From Acidobacteriaceae bacterium (GTDB lineage: Bacteria > Acidobacteriota > Terriglobia > Terriglobales > Acidobacteriaceae): 10,792 nt of DNA. Under the pieces are notes generated by a model, which was not told the DNA's origin, searched no databases, and saw only the letters and a list, made by a program, of their open reading frames with translations. Positions 5,587 to 10,792 of this stretch are shown in pieces. Position numbers and translations under genes: made by a program. How positions within the stretch are numbered: position 1 is the stretch's first letter; each line of letters starts with the position of its first letter. The stretch lies in assembly GCA_003165455.1 (NCBI GenBank), contig PLUJ01000248.1, positions 8,196 through 18,987 on the forward strand. Reading direction: 5' to 3'.

Positions 5587-7527
5587 CTACATCTGACCGA
5601 GCACAAGCACCGAATAATCGCCGATCGGGACTACAGCGCTATATGGCTGGTGTCCGTAAGGGTCGGAGACAGCTGTGACTGGCCCGGAGGGCCCGACGTT
5701 TCCAAAGTCGCTGCTGTAGGCGGTGCTGTCGCTGTTGAACAGCACCTGCCACGTCCCGCCGTAGGGCAAGCCGATTTTGATCCCACCCTTGAAGACAGTG
5801 CCGCTCAAATTCGCCACCACGATTACATCGTCGGTTCCTGGCGCCGATTGGTTGTAGCGATCGTAGACGAGTACGTCTTCGTTCTTTTCCTGTTGATAAA
5901 TGTTCAAGTCCGGGTCGGAGAGCCCCGGCGAAGTTCCTGCGAGATTCGTGCGAAGCTTCACTAGGTTTCCGTAGAGCTGCACGATTCCCGCCCAGGTCGT
6001 GGCATTCGTCCAGTCGAGAATGGTTTTGTTGTCCAGCCAACTCGGATCGAGGAACTCATCGCCCTGATAGATCATGGGAACTTCCGGGGACGTGAACAGA
6101 ATTCCCGCGGCCAGCGTTGCTTTCTTGCGCGCTGTGCGGCTGGTGGGATCCTGTGGATCGACCAGTTGATAAAGTCGCGAATTCGCGGTCGTGAGTTCGT
6201 CTTGTGACTCGATATAGGCAACGGTTTGCAAGTAAACATTGTTGAAGGTCGCAGTCATTCCTGAAACCACATCGGTCAGGCTGATCTCCGTAGTTAAAGG
6301 AAAATCTTTGCGAACGTAATAGCTGAGCGTCGCGTTCCATTGCGAGTCAAAGCCCAGGCCACCGCTCGCGACGGGTAGAGTAGTCAGCGATTGCCTTTTG
6401 CTAAACGAAAGATCTTCCGCAATCTTGAACGATTGCGCCCACGTCGTATTAGCATTCTGCAGAAGGCTGACGCCATCGGGGAGGGCAACTCCCGGCTTGC
6501 CTGTATTAGGATTCTTGCCCACGCCTCCGCTCCAGGTGTTGTAGATATTCGAAACCGAATCCCAACGAAGTCCATCGGCGTGGTACTCATTAAACCACAT
6601 GGCAATCTGGCCCGAGATGTAATCTCTCGTGACAGGATACGAATAGTCGGGACGCGGCCCCCACGGCGAATCCACCCGATCGCCGGTTGCCGCTACAAGA
6701 TCATAAAGATAGATTCCGTACGGAAAGGCGGACGTGTGCCAGCCGTCGAAGTCGCTGTCCGCGAGATCAAACGGCCCCCAGTGATTATGTACGGCGTCGA
6801 AAATAACCGCCAAACCCTGCTGATGACAGGCATCGACAAAGGCTTTGAGATTGTCCGGACCACCATACTCATCATTGTCCACGGCGTATTGATCGGTCGG
6901 CGCGTATGGATTGGCGTACACCCCATCGAACTGCGTCACTGGCAACAACTCCACCGCGGTGAAACCCATGCCGCTGATTTCGCCGAGATTGCTGATCGAA
7001 GACTGAAACGTTCCCCAGCCTGACGGGCCAGCAGTGAACTGCCCCGTATCCATCACATAGATGGCGAGTTTATTCAGCGGAGGAGGTTTGAATGTCTGGT
7101 CTTGCCATACATAAGCCGCGGGATCATATGTGACAGCGTAACCGTTATGCGCCGATGTGACTGTGCGAGCGTTGGGATCGCGGCGCGTGACAGTTCCGAA
7201 ACCTGGACTCGTGATCGCATATTCGTAGCTTAGATTCACGCTGAGGCCCGGGACGTCGAGGCACCAGTAACCGGTAGTGCCCTGCTGGACCAGCGATGTC
7301 GAATCTCCAGAGGCCGGAGATTTCACCAGCACTGACGTAGCGTGAGGGGCCCATACGCGAAACGATACGCCCTGGTAGGGACCGCCGGGAGGATACGGAA
7401 TCGATCCGACGCTATTGCCCGCGTGCGGGCACTGTGCATGCAGAAAGGGACAAATTACGAAACAGATAGCCCCGAGGGCGACCGCAGACCAAGCTGAAAG
7501 GCAGGCTTGCTTACTTAGGCGAAGCAT
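5587..7527 (-). CDS. Secreted GH13 alpha-glucan enzyme, branching-enzyme/alpha-amylase type
   Basis: A 646-residue exported enzyme. Residues 1-31 are a signal peptide (cleavage likely after FLHA). Residues 45-135 are a CBM48/branching-enzyme-like N-terminal domain (VSFRVWAPHATSVLV, then YEYAITSP). Residues 152-530 are the TIM barrel, and about 545-646 form a C-terminal beta domain. The GH13 regions are visible: I, FDAVHNH (D244, H249); II, DGLRWD (R321 and nucleophile D323); III, KIAEDLS (acid/base E371); IV, YIESQDE (transition-state D443). SPWGPRPDY and NEYHADGLRWD resemble glycogen branching enzymes rather than classical amylases, but the signal peptide places it outside the cytoplasm, acting on exogenous alpha-glucans. 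Region IV has glutamine 442 where GH13 enzymes normally have histidine, which may lower activity or change specificity. ATG at 7527; GAGGA (rc of 7533-7537) is five bases upstream. No sugar transporter or regulator is adjacent. Confidence 0.92.
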   Translation of the reverse strand: MLRLSKQACLSAWSAVALGAICFVICPFLHAQCPHAGNSVGSIPYPPGGPYQGVSFRVWAPHATSVLVKSPASGDSTSLVQQGTTGYWCLDVPGLSVNLSYEYAITSPGFGTVTRRDPNARTVTSAHNGYAVTYDPAAYVWQDQTFKPPPLNKLAIYVMDTGQFTAGPSGWGTFQSSISNLGEISGMGFTAVELLPVTQFDGVYANPYAPTDQYAVDNDEYGGPDNLKAFVDACHQQGLAVIFDAVHNHWGPFDLADSDFDGWHTSAFPYGIYLYDLVAATGDRVDSPWGPRPDYSYPVTRDYISGQIAMWFNEYHADGLRWDSVSNIYNTWSGGVGKNPNTGKPGVALPDGVSLLQNANTTWAQSFKIAEDLSFSKRQSLTTLPVASGGLGFDSQWNATLSYYVRKDFPLTTEISLTDVVSGMTATFNNVYLQTVAYIESQDELTTANSRLYQLVDPQDPTSRTARKKATLAAGILFTSPEVPMIYQGDEFLDPSWLDNKTILDWTNATTWAGIVQLYGNLVKLRTNLAGTSPGLSDPDLNIYQQEKNEDVLVYDRYNQSAPGTDDVIVVANLSGTVFKGGIKIGLPYGGTWQVLFNSDSTAYSSDFGNVGPSGPVTAVSDPYGHQPYSAVVPIGDYSVLVLGQM

Positions 7528-7609
7528 ACAGGTCCTCGATCAAAAATGGGGATTGCGGGGAGAGAGCAATTTTACAGCACCACCAGGAGAAAAGCGTTGG
7601 CAAATTTGA

Positions 7610-7631
7610 GCTCCCGTTTCCCGCCGGGAGC
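7610..7631. promoter_or_regulatory. Inverted repeat between divergent genes
   Basis: GCTCCCG (7610-7616) and CGGGAGC (7625-7631) form a perfect 7-bp stem with an 8-base loop. It lies in the 174-base gap between the divergent GH13 gene (start 7527) and the small membrane protein (start 7702). It could be a regulator site or a leader hairpin for either; nothing else supports a choice. Confidence 0.25.
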
Positions 7632-7701
7632 ACGTAGCAAACAGAAATCTACTGTGCGGACCCTATATGCCGCGCCCAGCCGCATGGCTAGGTTGGAGTG
7701 C

Positions 7702-7821
7702 ATGGACAAGAAACAGATTAACGATCCCAAGATGACGTGGAATTTTTTGATCTGGGTTGGCGGAGTATTTATGCTGTCGCTGTTCGCCTTTCTGGCGCAT
7801 TTCGTATGGAAAATCTTCTAG
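7702..7821 (+). CDS. 39-residue single-span membrane protein
   Basis: A short open frame starting MDKKQINDPKM. One long hydrophobic, aromatic segment follows (about residues 12-36, core FLIWVGGVFMLSLFAFLAHF), and the protein ends WKIF. The charge distribution (basic N-terminus, then the span, then a very short tail) is that of a small inner-membrane protein. GGAG at 7695-7698 is only three bases from the ATG, which is short. The frame is open upstream to 7546, but that part has no protein-like features. A strong hairpin terminator starts 12 bases after the stop, which supports a real transcription unit. The family is unknown to me. It may be a subunit or regulator of a larger membrane complex, but no partner is adjacent. 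Confidence 0.55.
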   Translation: MDKKQINDPKMTWNFLIWVGGVFMLSLFAFLAHFVWKIF

Positions 7822-7832
7822 CTCAATAACTA

Positions 7833-7858
7833 GTGGCCCCATTTCTGGGGCCACGTTT
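7833..7858 (+). terminator. Hairpin terminator after the small membrane protein
   Basis: A perfect 8-bp GC-rich stem, GTGGCCCC (7833-7840) and GGGGCCAC (7847-7854), with loop ATTTCT. It is followed by GTTTGA, a short U-run. It lies 12 bases after the stop codon at 7821. Confidence 0.7.
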
Positions 7859-7983
7859 GAAGAGGCAAGGTGGTTGGATTTTCAGGAAAGGCAAAGCAAG
7901 TGACCACTCTGCCAGGCAGAGCGGCACCTCGGGAAATGGTGCGAAGAAAGGACAGTGAGGGTCATAGTGGGTGCGGCCTCTTA

Positions 7984-7999
7984 CGTTACATGTGAAACA
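7984..7999. promoter_or_regulatory. Degenerate parS-like sequence
   Basis: CGTTACATGTGAAACA matches the ParB consensus TGTTTCACGTGAAACA at 13 of 16 positions, with one half-site (GTGAAACA) perfect. It lies 213 bases from the perfect palindrome at 8197. It may be a weak ParB site or chance. Confidence 0.3.
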
Positions 8000-8196
8000 A
8001 GCACTTCCCCAGCCAAAAGCGCGGGCGTAGAGATTGAGATTCCGTGAATGCTTAAGCGCTTGACGGAACGAGGCTTAGAGGCTGGCTGGACGCGGTTTTT
8101 GGGCGGAAGGCGTGAACGAGGGGTATAGGGAAGTGCACAAGGGTGCACATGTTTGCATTTGGGATTGCATTTTGGGGCGGCTGCAAATCGCAGGAG

Positions 8197-8212
8197 TGTT
8201 CCACGTGGAACA
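8197..8212. promoter_or_regulatory. parS: parS centromere-like site (ParB binding)
   Basis: TGTTCCACGTGGAACA is a perfect 16-base palindrome. The chromosomal parS consensus is TGTTTCACGTGAAACA, and the C/G variant seen here is used by pseudomonads and others. ParB dimers load at such sites and spread over neighbouring DNA, and ParA then moves the complex in chromosome segregation. The site is intergenic, as parS sites sometimes are. No parA or parB gene is in the window. In most genomes parS clusters around the replication origin, so this segment may be origin-proximal. The match is seen; the function is inferred. Confidence 0.75.
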
Positions 8213-8287
8213 TTCAAAATTCACAAATCTTAAATTTGTAAGTCGCTGATTCTACATGCGGGTGTTTCGGCGAGGCAATGGAATCAA

Positions 8288-8530
8288 GGGGTTGGCCCGG
8301 GCTGGAATGTCTACTTTCGAGGGGTCCGACGGCTACTAAAGTAGACGCAGCAAGGGCGGCGGGTACTTTTTAAGGTACTGCACTTTTGCGCCTGAATCAT
8401 GGCGTTTCCGGTCGATCTCGTCCGACGCCTCGAATCGGCAATAACGATTCCGCCCTTCGCAACGACTCGAAAGATGGGGGCGCTCTTTGCGTTTTTGATG
8501 CGGGCTGGATCGAATGCCCGAGCCAACCCC
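8288..8530 (+). ncRNA. Candidate structured RNA or leader upstream of the lactonase gene
   Basis: An outer stem pairs GGGGTTGGCCCGGGC (8288-8302) with GCCCGAGCCAACCCC (8516-8530) at 14 of 15 positions, over 213 bases. Inside it are a perfect 9-bp stem (GTCTACTTT 8309-8317 with AAAGTAGAC 8338-8346), an 8-10-bp stem (AAGGGCGG 8352-8359 with CCGCCCTT 8450-8457), and smaller hairpins (8411-8426, 8432-8450, and 8470-8488 followed by five T). Just downstream, CCAACCCC (8523-8530) can instead pair with GGGGCTGG (8539-8546). A last stem, GGCAC/GTGCC (8568-8587), abuts the ribosome site. I recognise no known RNA family. Short GC-rich stems are common by chance; the outer and 9-bp stems are the real evidence. 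A degenerate palindromic mobile element is the alternative. Confidence 0.35.
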
Positions 8531-8602
8531 CTCCCGGTGGGGCTGGACAGCAACCTACCTTTGGGAAGGCACATCTGATGCGGTGCCACATGGAGGTGGA
8601 TT

Positions 8603-9781
8603 ATGTTGCGCACCGTTTCGTTGGTTCTAACCTTGACTCTTTCCTGTATTGCCTTAGTCCAAAATTCTGACGCAGCCAATACCCCGGCTCCGTCTTCGTC
8701 GCCGGTACAAGTTGCATATATGCTCAACGGTTCGACGTTGACTACCTATAACATCAACCCGCAGACGCTACAGGCTTCGGATGTCGGTACGATCACGCTC
8801 CCAAATCCGGGGTCTCCAGATTACGTTCCAACTCTGGTTGCATCGCCAAATGGGAGATTCGTTTACATTAGCGTCTACTTGAATAACAACGATCAGGAAG
8901 AAGTGTACGTCTACGACACGAATGCCTCCGGCCTGCCTGGTCAGAGTCCGGTACAGCAAATTAAGGCCTCCCAGTTGATCGGCGTTGCCGTCGATCCCAG
9001 CGGTAAGTTTCTTTATTCGGTCGCGGTGGGACCTCCGGGACAGCAATTGACCACGCCATACTCGATCGTGCGGGGCTTGATAAGTGCCAACAATGGAAAA
9101 CTGAGTCAACCCGTCACGGAAGCGAAGTATCTCCTGGATTCGGATCCAAGCGGAAATGATTGTTACTTAGCTGTTTTGGGGTTCAATGGCGCCGGAACCA
9201 CAATGTACGATGGAATTTTCTGCAGCGGACCGCATGCCAGCGGCTCTGCCACCTATAACCAGCGCTCGGTCGATCCGCAGACCGGTGCCTTGGGACCCGA
9301 TCAGCAAGTCTACGTTGATAGCTCCTACGCCGGGAGCGAGAGCGCGAACGTCCAGTTTGAAGGTGATCTCTTCTTCGCGTTCATTGCCTACTTTAACCAG
9401 GGCCCGAATGCGAATCTGGTTGACGTTTATCAGATGCCCAACGACAGCACACCTGTGATCTCGTGCGGTGCATCGATGCTGGCTGTGTGCGGAGATTTCA
9501 CACACGCTTCGGCGCATCCTTCCGGGAAATATGTTTTCCTGACCGATCCAACCAACGTCACCGATATCGGCACAGTCAACCTCAGTACGGAGCAGATTAC
9601 GCAGACAGGTTCTATCCCTTACCCAGTGCAGGAGTTCAGTCCGGACGGAACGATTGCTTACGCTGTAAACGATGGAGACGGAGAGATTGACATTTATGGC
9701 TTCAACGCAGCAACGGGCGGAGTAACGCAGGGCGGGTCGTTCAGCGATTTGGGTTACCTATTTACGGCTGAAAGGAAGTAG
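8603..9781 (+). CDS. Secreted lactonase-family beta-propeller protein
   Basis: A 392-residue exported protein. Residues 1-24 are a signal peptide (core SLVLTLTLSCIALV, cleavage likely near SDA-A), then a proline/serine linker, then propeller blades. The blades alternate a Y-x-x-N-x-x-x-L-T-x-Y strand, a V-A-S-P-N-G-R-F-V-Y-I-S motif (about 78-90) and a DPSGKFLYSV motif (130-139). A later HPSGKYVFLTD (about 307-317) and FSPDGTIAYAVN follow. The P-[SN/SD/SG]-G-[RK]-[FY]-[VL]-[YF] repeat is that of the lactonase/6-phosphogluconolactonase (Pgl)-type seven-bladed propeller family. Being exported, it is unlikely to serve the pentose-phosphate pathway; binding or lactone hydrolysis outside the cell is possible. 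ATG at 8603; GGAGG at 8592-8596, six bases upstream. It sits behind a long leader with inverted repeats and its 3' end overlaps the convergent pseudogene by 20 bases. Confidence 0.87.
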   Translation: MLRTVSLVLTLTLSCIALVQNSDAANTPAPSSSPVQVAYMLNGSTLTTYNINPQTLQASDVGTITLPNPGSPDYVPTLVASPNGRFVYISVYLNNNDQEEVYVYDTNASGLPGQSPVQQIKASQLIGVAVDPSGKFLYSVAVGPPGQQLTTPYSIVRGLISANNGKLSQPVTEAKYLLDSDPSGNDCYLAVLGFNGAGTTMYDGIFCSGPHASGSATYNQRSVDPQTGALGPDQQVYVDSSYAGSESANVQFEGDLFFAFIAYFNQGPNANLVDVYQMPNDSTPVISCGASMLAVCGDFTHASAHPSGKYVFLTDPTNVTDIGTVNLSTEQITQTGSIPYPVQEFSPDGTIAYAVNDGDGEIDIYGFNAATGGVTQGGSFSDLGYLFTAERK

Positions 9782-10792
9782 GAGAATTAGGAATGGAGGC
9801 AGCGGTTCCGGCGAAGTAGGATTGGGCTTTGGTCCAGGCCTCGGCGGCAACGGCACGGCCGAGGCGGCGGCCGGCGAGGTCGGAGGCGTGAAAGTGGATG
9901 CCGGCATAGAGGCGGGAGGTTCCGGCTTCGTCGGCGGCGTCGGTGAATGTTTCCCAGTGCAGGGTGACGGGCTCCGCTGGAGTGATTGCCGGTTCTATTT
10001 TCGAGGGTTCCTGCTGGAAGAGTGACAGAGTCTCCAAAACGGTCGCTTCCTGTCCAGAGTTCCAGAATCTTTGCGGCGGCGGCGCTGTATGCGCTGTGGC
10101 CAGAAACGTATTCGGGGGACGGCGGCGTGGGAAACGTTGCCGCCTGATAGGGAATCCACTGGGAGCCGTCCATCTCGATTGTGCCTTTGCCGGGACCACC
10201 CCAGGAGCGGATGGTCTTGCCGCGAAACAGAAATGGAATGGCGGTGACGGGGCGGCGATGGAGGCGTCGAGCATCGCATTCGAAAGTGCGAAGAACATTT
10301 TCACGTCATCATCAAGGGTGTGATGGTCGCGCTGGGAGATGAACTGTGCGAAGCGCATCCAATGGCCGGGCGGCTGTTCGGTATCGGGCCCATCATTCCA
10401 GTATTCGGCGATCATCTTTTCCTTGTCGGTTAATCCTGCACTGATCGCGATCAACTCTTCCGCTTGACGCTGATACTCAGGAAAGCCGTAGCGCGGCGGG
10501 CCGGGATCGACGAGGGAGCGGAACTGGTCGCCTTTGGGCTTCGTTATTGCAAAGGGAGTGACTTGGCCCCATTGCGCGCCGGAGAACATTTGGAGAATGA
10601 GGCTGCCGCTGGAATCGGTGTAGGTGAGCGGCTGCCAGTGCTCGGGGTTCAACGGCTTGGCAAACGGCAGCCGCGCGGGGACGGTGCCGGGGGAATTTAC
10701 CGGGCGATAGTTGGTCCAATCGGAGTAGGGTCCCTGGTGGAGGTCGCCGAGCTGGTTGGAGTTATCGTGATGTCGATATTCGAGCACGGCGG
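9762..10792 (-). pseudogene. Vanadium-dependent haloperoxidase (PAP2 superfamily), frameshifted, runs off the right edge
   Basis: The N-terminus is outside the window. One frame gives AVLEYRHHDNSNQLGDLH, then a helical region ending ALSNAMLDASIAA (to about 10251). Homology then moves to a second frame with RPVTAIPFLFRG, EMDGSQWIPYQAATFPTPPS and PEYVSGHSAYSAAAAKILELW. Near 10005-10012 it returns to the first frame: PVTLHWETFTDAADEAGTSRLYAGIHFHASDLAG and the stop at 9762-9764. The family's vanadate-binding motifs are K-x6-RP, SGH and R-x5-H. SGH (10104-10096) and R/H of RLYAGIH (9914-9894) remain. At the first break roughly ten codons between DASIAA and RP are missing, taking the conserved lysine with them. 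Because the first frame has no stop in the out-of-frame part, it looks like one intact 340-residue gene, with about 80 residues of nonsense in the middle. It is most likely non-functional. Confidence 0.85.

Larger units (their letters stand above)
7859..8602. other. Gene-less stretch with parS-like sites and inverted repeats
   Basis: No reading frame here has a ribosome site, family resemblance or believable composition. The longest (7981-8217 and 8311-8727, both minus) are rich in R, P and S and look spurious. Contents: a 6-bp hairpin CTCTGC/GCAGAG (7907-7921); a degenerate parS-like site (7984-7999); GTGCAC twice, ten bases apart (8133-8148); a perfect parS-like palindrome (8197-8212); an ACAAAT/ATTTGT inverted repeat (8223-8239); and the nested inverted repeats of 8288-8587. 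Confidence 0.6.

Noticed and set aside
6391..7023. 210-codon plus-strand frame antisense to the GH13 gene
   Set aside because: Entirely inside a gene with verified catalytic motifs on the other strand; no ribosome site.
7429..7437. Lipoprotein lipobox in the GH13 signal peptide (residues HAQC)
   Set aside because: A glutamine stands just before the cysteine, which signal peptidase II does not accept; a normal Sec signal peptide fits better.
7981..8217. 78-codon minus-strand frame starting inside the parS palindrome
   Set aside because: Composition is R/P/S/K-rich without hydrophobic pattern, no ribosome site, and it spans two ParB-like sites.
8505..8570. SAM-I or cobalamin riboswitch
   Set aside because: GATGCCCGAGCCAACC-like and GGGAAGGC-like words are present, but the flanking conserved blocks of both families (for SAM-I the GAGGGA-xTGGCCC part, for cobalamin the GCCACTG and B12-box context) are missing.
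8399..8578. 59-codon plus-strand frame starting MAFPVDLVRR
   Set aside because: No ribosome site, no family resemblance, and it lies across the inverted-repeat domain; likely chance in GC-rich DNA.
1..10792. CRISPR array, tRNA, rRNA, tmRNA, RNase P RNA, integrase or transposase
   Set aside because: No regularly spaced repeats, no cloverleaf or conserved RNA cores, and no transposase or recombinase motifs seen in any frame.

Overview
The window looks like chromosomal DNA of a soil or peat Acidobacteriota (Terriglobia/Koribacter-like). This is inferred from gene content, not from a database match. The pointers are moderately high GC, AGGAG-type ribosome sites with occasional TTG/GTG starts, an abundance of secreted YVTN/YncE/lactonase beta-propellers and PQQ propellers, a DUF4126 membrane protein, a secreted GH13 enzyme, and a vanadium-haloperoxidase-like gene.

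Layout. The left edge (1-98, minus) is the N-terminus of a [2Fe-2S] subunit of an isoquinoline-1-oxidoreductase-type molybdenum hydroxylase. A PilZ protein (307-684, plus) then converges on a block of minus-strand genes: a membrane-anchored TPR protein (714-1439), a DUF4126 membrane protein (1549-2028) and a short DksA/TraR zinc-finger transcription factor (2201-2569). From 2.7 to 4.2 kb is a tandem duplication of a secreted YncE-type propeller. The upstream copy (2812-3046) is dead, with an in-frame stop and a truncation. The downstream copy (3203-4144) is intact. Two minus-strand secreted proteins follow: a ComEA-like helix-hairpin-helix protein (4261-4659) and a small Cys/Trp-containing protein (4791-5105). 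Next come a collapsed PQQ-propeller remnant (5146-5573) and a large secreted GH13 enzyme of branching-enzyme type (5587-7527, minus). The right third has a 39-residue membrane protein (7702-7821), a stretch of about 740 bases with no convincing gene (7859-8602), a secreted lactonase-type propeller (8603-9781), and a vanadium haloperoxidase pseudogene (9762-10792, minus) that runs off the right edge.

The genes do not form one pathway. They are mostly single-gene units in alternating orientation, many of them exported, with three pseudogenes among about fourteen coding loci. The decay is of the same kind each time: internal deletion plus frameshift, or a premature stop.

The most interesting non-coding signals are in 7859-8602. 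One is a perfect 16-bp palindrome, TGTTCCACGTGGAACA (8197-8212), which matches the chromosomal parS site of the ParB segregation system. A degenerate copy lies 213 bp to its left. Further right, a set of nested inverted repeats (8288-8530) is followed by a competing hairpin just upstream of the lactonase gene, which suggests a structured RNA or a switch-like leader. No single gene cluster in the window looks like a new defence or biosynthetic system; the best candidates for something undescribed are this leader and the repeat-bearing leader of the DUF4126 gene.
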